Below, in pieces: positions 18,244 to 26,655 of a stretch of 55,965 bases of DNA; positions within the stretch are counted from its first letter, which is position 1, and each line of letters starts with the position of its first letter. The notes under the pieces are model-generated. The model did no database searches, was not told where the DNA came from, and saw only the letters and a list, made by a program, of their open reading frames with translations. Both the position numbers and the translations under genes were made by a program. This stretch comes from Rhodoferax sp. GTDB lineage: Bacteria > Pseudomonadota > Gammaproteobacteria > Burkholderiales > Burkholderiaceae_C. The stretch covers positions 1 to 55,965 of the forward strand of contig SSFF01000006.1 in assembly GCA_008015235.1 (NCBI GenBank), in the 5' to 3' direction.

Positions 18244-19415
18244 TGAACGCAGGCGTCACCTTTGCCCAGGCCCACCAACTGCGCCCCGGCATTGCCCTCA
18301 CCGCTGACCAAGTGGCCCAACTCACCAGCGACATCGTCTGGCTGGAAACCAAAGAAGTCACCCTGGGTGACGGCAGCAAGCAAAAAGTCCTCGTCCCCCA
18401 GCTCTACGCCGTGCCCCGCGCGGGTGACCTGAGCCCCGGCGGCGCCTTGCTGGCGGGCAACGTGGTCAACATCACCACCAGTGGCGACATCACCAACCGC
18501 CACGCCAGCATCCTCGGGCGCGAACTCGTCCAGATCAACGCCGCCAACATCGACAACCTGGCCGCTCGCATCCAAGCCCGCAACCTCAACCTGAACGCCA
18601 GCCAAGACATCACCAACACCGGCGGCGCCCTCATCGCCCAAAACAGCCTCAGCGCCCAAGCCGGACGCGACCTCAAAGTACAAACCACCACCCTGGACAG
18701 CACCCAGAGCGCCAGCACAGGCAACTTGCAAACCCGCTCCAGCGACATCAGCCGCGTAGCTGGCCTGTACGTCACCGGTGGCAGCACCGTGCAGGCGGGC
18801 AACACCGCCACCCTGGACGCCCAAGCCAAGCTCAACCTTGTCTCCAGCCAGGACACTACTCAAGACCGCAGCAGCAACAGCTCCAGCAGCGCCAGCGTGG
18901 GCGTGGGGTATAGCAGCACAGCAGGCCTGAACGTCAACGCCAGCGCCAGCGAAAGCAGTGGCCGGGGCAACAGCAACAGCGTCACCCAAAACAACACCCA
19001 CATCCAAGGCCAACAAATCGCCCTCAAGAGCGGCTCAGACACCACCGTAGCCGGTGCCGTGGTCCAAGCCGACAAAGTGACCGCTGCTGTGGGCGCCAAC
19101 CTGATCATCGAAAGCCGCCAAGACACCGATACCTACCAAAACCGCAGCAGCAACAGCGGCGGCTCCATCAGTGTCGGCACCCAAGGCGGCTCGGGCAGCA
19201 TCAGTGTGGGCCAATCCAACACCGATACACGACTACGTTACAGCAACAGTATGACCGGGCAATCAATGGAACCAATCCCCAAACTGGGAGTCCTGGTAAG
19301 CCAGCCGATGCATCGAAATTTTTCAACTCTACTGATATGCAGAAAGCCATCAATCAGGCCGAGGCTGCTTATGCGGCAAACCCCGCAGCATTTGCAGATG
19401 GCAAGGTTCCAATAA
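18243..19415 (+). pseudogene. Orphan TpsA/CdiA mid-region fragment (haemagglutinin repeats)
   Basis: It starts at an ATG that overlaps the lipoprotein stop (TGATG). The first residues, NAGVTFAQAHQLRPGIALT, belong to the middle of full-length TpsA proteins, not to an N-terminus: there is no signal peptide or TPS domain, so it could not be exported by itself. About 300 residues of haemagglutinin-type repeats follow (DLSPGGALLAGNVVNITTSG, ATLDAQAKLNLVSSQDTTQ, then Ser/Asn-rich blocks). Near 19223-19250 the reading frame is lost relative to the toxin that follows. The tail after RYSNSMTGQ is out-of-frame translation. Confidence 0.75.
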
Positions 19416-19618
19416 CATTCAATCGGCCTATTGGGGAGGGCTATACGGGCAACACAAAGACCAATGTAGACGCCGGAGTTCCTGTCGGCGAATACCGCTG
19501 GTCTAACACTGCTACCGTTGGAATTGATCTCAAGACCGGCAAGGCATATACGGCGTTTCCCAACCTCTCCCACGGAACTCAGATGCCAGACCCACTAAAG
19601 ACTGGAGTGAAGCCATGA
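19220..19618 (+). pseudogene. CdiA-CT-type toxin fragment (module 2)
   Basis: This frame has no good start before the ATG at 19337, but it reads sensibly from about 19240: LQQQYDRAINGTNPQTG, GKPADASKFFNSTDMQKAI, then FNRPIGEGYTG and VPVGEYRWSNTATVGIDL to the end. The first part is the linker seen before variable toxin domains in large TpsA proteins; the last about 90 residues are the variable tip. The toxin class was not recognised. Its TGA overlaps the ATG of the next gene (ATGA), the usual toxin-immunity junction. It was probably once the tip of a larger exoprotein and is now displaced by a recombination scar. Confidence 0.65.
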
Positions 19619-20091
19619 TCGACATAAGTCTGAATCATGCGGCGCAGGTTGTAAGTCAAATCGGCGAAGACATTGCGGAACATTACCAATACCTTGAAGA
19701 GTTGAATGCGCTCGACTTCACGAAAGAAGATCAGGCTCTTTACGCAATTCGAAAATGGCTATTGACACCACTAAATCCTCACTTTAAGGAAACTGAAATA
19801 GGGCGATACCAGAAGAAAGAAGCCTGTCGCTACTGCCTAACAATGGGTAAACCGTTTGGCAACGTGTGGCTACCTGGTATTGATGGTGACTCTAGCTTCA
19901 AGCAATACAGCATGGAGCATTGGAAAAAAGAGATGGTGCGATTCCAACTTCTTCTTTGGACCGAACTGTTCCCCGATGACCCCTACCGCCCAGCTAACTT
20001 GAGTCAATACCGCCAACGTGTTGATTGGAATTTCGTTCATTTTCCGCATATGCCCGAGATGTGGGGGGGAGCAGAGTACAAGCCTTGGTAA
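19615..20091 (+). CDS. Probable immunity protein (module 2)
   Basis: Protein of 158 aa, soluble, acidic N-terminal helix, Trp/Tyr-rich C-terminus (HFPHMPEMWGG); no signal peptide and no recognised domain. The ATG overlaps the toxin stop by 4 bp and base composition is lower in GC than the adhesin parts, both usual for CdiI-type genes. The immunity role is inferred from position only. It appears intact, unlike its toxin. Confidence 0.6.
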   Translation: MIDISLNHAAQVVSQIGEDIAEHYQYLEELNALDFTKEDQALYAIRKWLLTPLNPHFKETEIGRYQKKEACRYCLTMGKPFGNVWLPGIDGDSSFKQYSMEHWKKEMVRFQLLLWTELFPDDPYRPANLSQYRQRVDWNFVHFPHMPEMWGGAEYKPW

Positions 20092-20135
20092 GACGGGTTA
20101 CTTGAGAACTGTTCTGCAGTTGCGACCCAGCACCC

Positions 20136-20708
20136 ATGAACACCCAAACCCACCGCCTCATCTACAACCCCAGCCGGGGCTGCCTCATGGCGGTGGCAGA
20201 AGCCAGCCGCAGCAGCGACAAGACCAGCGCATCCGCTGTCCGCACAAGCAAGCGTAGCCGCCGCGCACACCCTTCGTTGCGCACTGGTGTTTATGCACCA
20301 AATTGGCCTCCGGTCCAGGTAAATATTGCGCAAGAAGCTACTAAAAACGTAGCAATTACAGTACCCACATCGGGCCTGATGAGCAGCGGCGGCCTGGACG
20401 TGAGCGTGGGCACCCGCGACCAAAGGACTGACCAGAAAAACACCCGCACCACAGCTGCCGCCAGTACCGTAGGCAGCACAGGGGGCAATGTCACCATCAC
20501 TGCGGGGCAGACCTACACCCAACGCGGCAGCGACGTACTGGCCAGCGCCACCACACCCGGTGCAGGCAACATCGACATCACGGCCAAGAAAGTGGACATC
20601 GTTGAAGCGCGAGAAACCAGCGCCAGCCAGACCGAGACCAAATTCGAGCAAAGCGGCATCACCCTGCCCTTGGCGAAGGTGTGGCGGTTGCCACCAATGA
20701 AGAGCTGA
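20136..20708 (+). pseudogene. Truncated TpsA N-terminus joined to adhesin-repeat fragment (module 3)
   Basis: It starts with a second extended signal-peptide motif (THRLIYNPSRGCLMAVAEAS) and an in-frame dispersed repeat (YAPNWPPVQVNIAQEATKN). It then jumps directly into a late haemagglutinin segment (VGTRDQRTDQKNTRTTAAAS, GSTGGNVTITAGQTYTQRGS, KKVDIVEARETSASQTE). There is no hydrophobic export core and no TPS domain. After FEQSGITLP the frame is lost and the nuclease continues in another frame from about 20660. It looks like the product of two internal deletions. Confidence 0.7.
20294..20356 (-). repeat. dispersed ~60-bp repeat, copy 3, inside module 3
   Basis: A full-length, reverse-oriented element from TGCACCAAATTGG to AGCAATT. 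It is translated in the same frame as copies 2 and 4, giving APNWPPVQVNIAQEATKNVA. Confidence 0.75.
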
Positions 20709-21445
20709 GCAAGAAGCTCAACGCGATCTACGGCACCGACGTTGCATCCGCCCAGCGCTTTATGCTCGCGGTGCGATTGACCACAGCGATTTCCGGAGCA
20801 ACAGGTGCGGCCAAGGCGGCGAGTGCCGCAGGCAGTGCGGGCGAACAGGTCGCCAAGGCTGCAAGCAAACAGCTCGACAAAATTCTGGATGAAAAAGCGC
20901 TGCAAGCCTTGCTGCGCAGTGGCGGGGCGTTGGACAAGGCGGGCAACCCCTTGCTCGACATGAGCGCCCTGACGACGGAACAAAAGCGGGTAATTGGCGA
21001 GCAACTGTTTGGCCCCAACACAGTCAAACAGATCGTGCCCGAGGGAAAGCAGCTTGCCCGCATGCAGGGTGCAGGCACCAACGGGATTGATGAACTCTAC
21101 AAAGTCAATCGCCCGGATGTGGACTATGTGAATGTGGAGTACAAGTTCGTGGGAACGGACCGCAAGACGGGTGCGCAGGTGTTGGGCAACACTGCCGATG
21201 GAAAACAAGGAAGCACGACTTGGATTGGCGGATCGAGCCGGATTGAAAATGCGGTGGGTGCGGGCAAAAACGCCGACGATATTCGGGATGCGTTGAAGTT
21301 GAACAGAGTTGAAAGCTGGGTTGTGACAGTGCGTCCCGATGGCTCCACCGCGGTTCAAGTATTGGATGGATTGGGTAAACCTAAATCAGTGGATACGTCG
21401 AAAATCATCCTACCAAGTTTGAATTTGTCAGGAGCTAAACCATGA
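20681..21445 (+). CDS. PoNe-like PD-(D/E)xK nuclease toxin, C-terminal module
   Basis: The open frame of 254 aa begins at GTG 20681, but the reading continues upstream to about 20660 as part of a former larger protein. An Ala-rich pre-toxin stretch runs over residues 30-70. The C-terminal about 130 residues carry NGIDELYK (Asp at 21089), VNVEYKF (the E-x-K pair at 21137 and 21143), and LGNTADGKQGSTTWIGGS. This order matches PoNe-type DNases of the PD-(D/E)xK superfamily. The stop overlaps the following PoNi-family gene (ATGA), which strongly supports the assignment. Whether it is translated or exported today is unclear because the N-terminal part is broken. Confidence 0.75.
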   Translation: MAVATNEELSKKLNAIYGTDVASAQRFMLAVRLTTAISGATGAAKAASAAGSAGEQVAKAASKQLDKILDEKALQALLRSGGALDKAGNPLLDMSALTTEQKRVIGEQLFGPNTVKQIVPEGKQLARMQGAGTNGIDELYKVNRPDVDYVNVEYKFVGTDRKTGAQVLGNTADGKQGSTTWIGGSSRIENAVGAGKNADDIRDALKLNRVESWVVTVRPDGSTAVQVLDGLGKPKSVDTSKIILPSLNLSGAKP

Positions 21446-22323
21446 TACGTGCGCCAATGGGTGATGCTGGATATTGGGAGAAGTGGGTTGACTACGGGAC
21501 CGAAAGGCTGACAAAAGAGTGGGCACTGATTCGTTCCCCGAGTCAGAATCCACTGTACGACCCTCAATACACATTTGATACGAGCCTTGGCACGGCACGG
21601 CTTTTGTTGAGGAAGTACTCCTCCGGCGCCCCCATCTCCGACCTATCCCAACACTTCCCCGGCCTGCTAGACGCCTGGGAACTCTCCAACCGCCTGAGCG
21701 ATGAGGTCTGCAAAGAACATGGTTTGCAGACCTGCCGCGACTGGGACTTCTCGTTGACCAACCTGAACCACTACAACTGGTGCTTCTGGCTGGTGGGTTT
21801 GGGCTTGTGCCTGGAAGTCCCAAACGACCAATGGCAGCGCCTGTTGACCTTGATCGGAGGTGAAGGCGAAGACTTATTGCTGGACCGCGTCATCGCCAGC
21901 CGAACACCCGCGCGGCGCATTGGTACAACCCTGCTACATGCCAAACCCTATGCGCGCCTGGTAAAGGCAGTCGATGCACCCAAGGATCAACAGGCCACGC
22001 TGCTGCGCGACTTTGTGGAGCACTGGTACGCCGAGCTCAAACGCCCCGCGCCTAAGAGCAAGAAGGCACCCACCATCGAGCCCTTTTGGTACATCTACGG
22101 CGACCCCGAGAAGCACCCGCTGGAAATGGGCAGTTACTTTGGCCGCTGGTGCATCGAAGCCGCAGCAGCCGCCAAAGCCTTTGGGCTGGACGACAGTCTG
22201 TGCCTGGGGCACGAACACTACCCCGGCGACCTGCTTCGCCCCAGCGGACCTAGCACCCACCCCCGGCGGGAAGAGCCAAAACAAGGGTTGCTCGCAAGAC
22301 TGTTTGGGAAGAAACCTGGATAG
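21442..22323 (+). CDS. PoNi-family immunity protein (DUF1910/DUF1911-like)
   Basis: Protein of 293 aa, cytosolic. The N-terminal half has the helical DUF1910-like pattern (WEKWVDYGTERL, LLLRKYSSGAPISDL). The C-terminal half has the recognisable DUF1911 block YFGRWCIEAAAAAKAFGLDD followed by YPGDLLRP. Such proteins neutralise PoNe DNase toxins by direct binding. The start codon overlaps the nuclease stop by 4 bp. The 5' part is lower in GC than the 3' part. The gene looks intact and may protect against toxins of related strains. Confidence 0.82.
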   Translation: MIRAPMGDAGYWEKWVDYGTERLTKEWALIRSPSQNPLYDPQYTFDTSLGTARLLLRKYSSGAPISDLSQHFPGLLDAWELSNRLSDEVCKEHGLQTCRDWDFSLTNLNHYNWCFWLVGLGLCLEVPNDQWQRLLTLIGGEGEDLLLDRVIASRTPARRIGTTLLHAKPYARLVKAVDAPKDQQATLLRDFVEHWYAELKRPAPKSKKAPTIEPFWYIYGDPEKHPLEMGSYFGRWCIEAAAAAKAFGLDDSLCLGHEHYPGDLLRPSGPSTHPRREEPKQGLLARLFGKKPG

Positions 22324-22595
22324 CTCCCCCTGGCGACCACATCAACCTTAACTCCCTCCATAGCCGCTAATGGGGAAGTTGGTGGGGGCTGTTGGTTTTG
22401 AGGCAAATCATGTGCCAAATCGGCCTGCAGCCCGCGTACATATTGCGCAAACAGCTACTAAAAACGTAGCAATTTCCGTGGCCATAGCAGGCAATACCGA
22501 TTCAATCGGAAAAAACCGTCAACCTCAACGCCCAGCGCAACCTCAACATCGTCTCCACCCAAGATAGCAACAAAGAAGAAAGCGATACCTTATTT
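22324..22595 (+). other. TpsA recombination scar (module 4)
   Basis: 272 bp without an intact gene. It contains dispersed-repeat copy 4 (22413-22473), whose in-frame reading is VPNRPAARVHIAQTATKNVA, as in the two other modules. From 22509 a haemagglutinin-repeat remnant reads KTVNLNAQRNLNIVSTQDSN. That remnant is in frame with the exported protein that starts at 22596. The extended signal-peptide motif itself is gone. Confidence 0.6.
22413..22473 (-). repeat. dispersed ~60-bp repeat, copy 4
   Basis: Reverse-oriented element running from TGCCAAATCGGCC to AGCAATTT. It is nearly identical over its right half to copy 3 (GCTACTAAAAACGTAGCAAT), suggesting that these two were duplicated with the surrounding TpsA sequence. 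Confidence 0.75.
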
Positions 22596-23306
22596 ATGAT
22601 TTTCAAGACCTCAAACCTGGCACTCGCCGCCATGCTCGCGCTGACGGCCAACGCTTGTGCATATGCAGCAGACTTGCAACCCGGCACGATACAGACAACC
22701 GCCTCCATGGTGTATCCCGACGCCTCGGAGTTGCGTGTCCGCCCCACCGAAGTGCAGATTGTCAAAGCCGAGCAGATGCAGAAGAACATGGCGGGCAAGG
22801 TCGCGTTGGGGGTGCTGATGTTTGCCTTGGGCGGTGGTACCGGCTACACCAGCAGCAGCAAAGACAACATGGTGGGCCGCACAATTGACGGCGTGGAAGA
22901 CCGCAGCAACCTGCGGATTGGCGACGCCAATGAGTTTGCCAGCCACTTGCAAACTACGGTGTACACGGCACTACAGGGCAACACCGAATGGGCGAACAAG
23001 ACGTTCAAGCACCCCATCACCGTGGCGGGTGGCGTGGTGAACCTGGTGTACGAGGGCCTGACGGGTGACGACGCCACGCTGTACCGCCTGAAGGCAGACT
23101 GGGTGGTCTACAAGCGCCGCGAGTCATTCACCCTGTTTGGCGCACCCCACACCACGGTGGACTGCAGCTACCAGTCTCCCACTCCACTGTCTCAAGCCGC
23201 CTGGGCAGAAAACAATTACGCACTGGTGAAGTCCGAGTTGGACGCCATGCTGCCAGCCTGCGAGCAAAAAGTGGTGGCTTCATTGCCAGACTTGCTCAAA
23301 GACTGA
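22596..23306 (+). CDS. Exported protein of unknown function
   Basis: Protein of 236 aa with a signal peptide (MIFKTSNLALAAMLALTANA, cleavage near AYAAD), a Gly-rich hydrophobic stretch around residues 65-85 (GVLMFALGGGTGYTSSS) and two late cysteines. No family was recognised. The coding frame is continuous with an upstream haemagglutinin-repeat remnant, so the gene sits exactly where a toxin or immunity gene would sit in the other modules. An export signal would make it a periplasmic factor; an immunity role is possible but unsupported by similarity. Confidence 0.65.
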   Translation: MIFKTSNLALAAMLALTANACAYAADLQPGTIQTTASMVYPDASELRVRPTEVQIVKAEQMQKNMAGKVALGVLMFALGGGTGYTSSSKDNMVGRTIDGVEDRSNLRIGDANEFASHLQTTVYTALQGNTEWANKTFKHPITVAGGVVNLVYEGLTGDDATLYRLKADWVVYKRRESFTLFGAPHTTVDCSYQSPTPLSQAAWAENNYALVKSELDAMLPACEQKVVASLPDLLKD

Positions 23307-23408
23307 CCGGGTTGGAGGGCGTTTGTGTTGGCGAGAGCACCGATGAAAGTGTCTATAGCCCCAGCCTCTTGTGACAAGCTAGTAGCGGATGCGGGGCGGT
23401 TGCAGGCC

Positions 23409-24326
23409 TCAGTCCGCCAGCTGCATGAAGTTCACCGGCAGGCCCGCGGTGCTTACCTGGCGGTAGAACACGCTGCCGGAGTCCGGCAGCAGCGCCAGTT
23501 CGTCGTCGGGGCGGCCCTTACGGGCGCTGGTCACGTACAGGGTGCGCAGGTCTTCACCGCCGAAGCAGGGCATGGTCGGGCACTGGGCAGGCAGCTCCAT
23601 TTCCTGCTGCAGGCTGCCGTCGGGGGCAAAGCGGCAGAGCATGCGGCCTTCGTACATGGCTGCGGTGTAGTGGCCGTGCAGGTCCACGGCGGCGCCGTCG
23701 GGGCGGCCCTGGTAGCGGCGGTCGCGCCAGGTCCAGTCTTCGGGCTTGGGGGCCAGGCGCACAAAGTCAGCACGGCTGCCCAGCACGTTGGTGCTTGCGG
23801 CGTGGCTGAAGGCGTAGACAGTGTGGCGCGGGGTGTCGGCCCAGTAGAGGGTGCTGGCATCGGGACTCCAGGCCAGGCCGTTGCCGGTAAGGGCCCCTTC
23901 GGCATGGCGCAGCACGTGGACGCTCCCCTGGCGGCAGTCAATGGAGTACAGGGCGGCCGCGTTGCAGGCCTTGGTTTCGTCCACCGTAGTCACCCACAAA
24001 CGCCCCTGCGGGTCGCATTTGCCGTCGTTGGCGCGTACGGTGGCGGTGTCGTAGGGTAGGGTGGCCAGATGCTCCAATGCGCCGCCCCAGCTGCGTGCGC
24101 GGTAGATGCCGTCGCGCAAGGCGATAACCAGCCCGCCCCCCGCCACCGGTGCAATGCACCCTGGTTCGGTGGGCATGTCCCAGCGCTGCACCTCACTCAT
24201 GTAGGTGTTGGCGCGCAGGACCTGGTGCCCGGCGATGTCGACCCAGTACAGGGTGTTTTCCAGCGGGTGCCAGAACGGCGATTCGCCGAGTTCACAGCGG
24301 GAGTTGGGGAGGGTTTGCCAAGGCAT
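23409..24326 (-). CDS. SMP-30/gluconolactonase family hydrolase
   Basis: 305-aa six-bladed propeller enzyme that likely opens a sugar lactone. Metal and active-site positions are in place: ELGESPFWHP (Glu), RANDGKCDPQGRLWV (Asn-Asp), NGLAWSPDASTLYWADT (Asn) and GRPDGAAVDLHG (Asp). The ATG at 24326 (MPWQTLPNSRCELGES) puts the Glu at the usual distance from the N-terminus; an in-frame extension to 24524 overlaps the amtB terminator and is rejected. It is transcribed on the same strand as amtB but separated from it by a strong terminator. Confidence 0.88.
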   Translation of the reverse strand: MPWQTLPNSRCELGESPFWHPLENTLYWVDIAGHQVLRANTYMSEVQRWDMPTEPGCIAPVAGGGLVIALRDGIYRARSWGGALEHLATLPYDTATVRANDGKCDPQGRLWVTTVDETKACNAAALYSIDCRQGSVHVLRHAEGALTGNGLAWSPDASTLYWADTPRHTVYAFSHAASTNVLGSRADFVRLAPKPEDWTWRDRRYQGRPDGAAVDLHGHYTAAMYEGRMLCRFAPDGSLQQEMELPAQCPTMPCFGGEDLRTLYVTSARKGRPDDELALLPDSGSVFYRQVSTAGLPVNFMQLAD

Positions 24327-24366
24327 GGTGTTTGAAGTGTGCGCGTAGAGGCGCTTTTGTACCAGC

Positions 24367-24404
24367 AAAAAAAAGCGCCCGAAGGGCGCAAGGCTCCTTC
24401 GGGC
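24367..24404 (-). terminator. Rho-independent terminator of glnK-amtB
   Basis: Stem arms at 24377-24385 and 24396-24404 (GCCCGAAGG and its exact complement) with a 10-base loop. Read on the minus strand, the hairpin is followed after GC by eight T residues (24374 down to 24367). It lies just after amtB, in its direction. Confidence 0.9.
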
Positions 24405-24453
24405 GGCAATCAACTCACTTCGGTCCCGGTTCGTAACCGGGAATGACCGGGAA

Positions 24454-26010
24454 TCAGCGGTTGTAGGCGGTTTCGCCGTGGCTGGTGATGTCCAGACCTT
24501 CGCGTTCGTCTTCTTCGCTGACACGCAGGCCGATGGTCAGGTCCACCAGCTTGAAGGCCACGAAGGACACCACGCCAGACCACAGCACGGTCAGGCCCAC
24601 GGCCTTGGCCTGGGTCAGCACCTGGCCACCGATGGTGTAGGCGTCGGCAGTGACCATGGCCACGGTCGTCCAGTCGGCCACCAGGCTGGGGCCACCGAGG
24701 TTGGGGCTGTTGAACACGCCGGTCAGCAAGGCACCCAGGATGCCGCAGACACCGTGCACGCCGAACACGTCCAGCGAGTCGTCTGCGCCGAGCAGCTTCT
24801 TCAGGCCATTCACGCCCCACAGGCCGGCAAAACCCGACAGGAAGCCGATGATCAGGGCACCACCGATACCGACGTTGCCGGCTGCGGGGGTGATGGCCAC
24901 CAGGCCAGCGACGGCGCCAGATGCGGCACCCAGCATGGAAGCCTTGCCACGCAGCATGGCTTCACCCAGGCACCAGGCCAGCACGGCGGCAGCTGTGGCA
25001 CCGAAGGTGTTGATGAAGGCCAGGGCGGCGAAGCCGTTGGCTTCCAGCGCGGAGCCGGCATTGAAACCGAACCAGCCCACCCACAGCAGGGAGGCACCGA
25101 CCATGGTCAGTGTCAGGCTGTGAGGCGCCATGGCTTCCTTGCCGTACCCGATGCGCTTGCCCACCATGTAGGCGCCAACCAGACCGGCCACAGCGGCGTT
25201 GATGTGCACCACGGTACCGCCGGCGAAGTCCAGCGCGCCCCACTGCCACAGCAGACCGGCCTTGCTGTTCATCTCGTCCACCACGCCAGCGGCGCTGTAG
25301 GCGTCAGGACCCATCCAGAACCACACCATGTGGGCGATGGGAGCGTAGGAGAAGGTGAACCACAGGACCATGAAGGCCAGCACGGCGGAGAACTTCATGC
25401 GCTCGGCGAAGGCACCCACGATCAGTGCACCGGTGATGCCGGCAAACGTGGCCTGGAAGGCTGCGAACACGATCTCGGGGATGACCACGCCCTTGCTGAA
25501 GGTGGCGCCGTTGGCAAAGGTGCCCGCGGCGTTGTCCCACACTCCGTTCATGAGCAGGCGGTCAAACCCGCCGATGAACGCGTTGCCTTCGGTGAAGGCC
25601 AGGCTGTAGCCGTACACGAACCACAGCACCACGATCAGCGAGAACGTGACCATGACCTGCATCAGCACCGACAGCATGTTCTTGCTGCGCACCAGGCCAC
25701 CGTAGAACAGGGCCAGGCCCGGCACGGTCATCAGGATGACCAGCAGGGTGGCGACCATCATCCAAGCGGTGTCGCCCTTGTTGGGCACCGGTGCGGGGGC
25801 CGGTGCAGCTTCGGCGGGGGCGGCAGCAGCGGCTGCAGCCGGGGCCGGTGCGGCAGGGGCAGCTTCAGGAGCGGCGGGAGCAGCTGCTGCAGGCGCAGCA
25901 GCGGTGGCCGCGGGGGCGTCGGCCGCAGGTGCGGCAGACTGGGCCAGGGCCACAGAGCCTGCACCGAGCAGGCTCCAACCCAGGACCACAGAGGCGATCA
26001 GTTTTTTCAT
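24454..26010 (-). CDS. amtB: Ammonium transporter with Ala/Pro-rich N-terminal extension
   Basis: 518-aa Amt/Mep channel for ammonium. The signal peptide (MKKLIASVVLGWSLLGAG to ALAQ) is followed by about 55 residues that are almost only Ala, Pro and Glu. The eleven-helix core then starts at GDTAWMMVATLLVILMTVPG. Family motifs are present: FYGGLVRSKN, DFAGGTVVHINAAVAGLVGA with the first pore His, and DVFGVHGVCGILGALLTG with the second. The low-complexity segment would lie in the periplasm; it is an addition to the usual length of about 400-430 aa. glnK is 23 bp upstream in the same operon, the standard pairing in which GlnK blocks the channel. Confidence 0.96.
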   Translation of the reverse strand: MKKLIASVVLGWSLLGAGSVALAQSAAPAADAPAATAAAPAAAAPAAPEAAPAAPAPAAAAAAAPAEAAPAPAPVPNKGDTAWMMVATLLVILMTVPGLALFYGGLVRSKNMLSVLMQVMVTFSLIVVLWFVYGYSLAFTEGNAFIGGFDRLLMNGVWDNAAGTFANGATFSKGVVIPEIVFAAFQATFAGITGALIVGAFAERMKFSAVLAFMVLWFTFSYAPIAHMVWFWMGPDAYSAAGVVDEMNSKAGLLWQWGALDFAGGTVVHINAAVAGLVGAYMVGKRIGYGKEAMAPHSLTLTMVGASLLWVGWFGFNAGSALEANGFAALAFINTFGATAAAVLAWCLGEAMLRGKASMLGAASGAVAGLVAITPAAGNVGIGGALIIGFLSGFAGLWGVNGLKKLLGADDSLDVFGVHGVCGILGALLTGVFNSPNLGGPSLVADWTTVAMVTADAYTIGGQVLTQAKAVGLTVLWSGVVSFVAFKLVDLTIGLRVSEEDEREGLDITSHGETAYNR

Positions 26011-26033
26011 GGTGGGTGTTCCTCAGATTGGAA

Positions 26034-26561
<528 letters not shown>

Positions 26562-26588
26562 CTAATATGACTGTATAAATAAACAGTT

Positions 26589-26605
26589 CGCACTGCTTTG
26601 GTGCT
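26589..26605. promoter_or_regulatory. NtrC enhancer-type site
   Basis: CGCACTGCTTTGGTGCT closely follows the NtrC dyad as found at glnA promoters (GCACT-N5-GGTGC with 7 bases between GCAC and GTGC). It is about 90 bp upstream of the sigma-54 element, the usual enhancer distance. A half-site (TGCACT) lies further upstream at about 26631. Confidence 0.65.
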
Positions 26606-26655
26606 TTTGTCGATGCTGGTGCAGCCGCGCTGCACTGCTTTTGGGAGGAATGGCC

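Noticed and set aside
26625..26650. Second complete NtrC site before glnK
   Set aside because: Only the TGCACT half is conserved; the matching GGTGC half is replaced by TTGGGAG.
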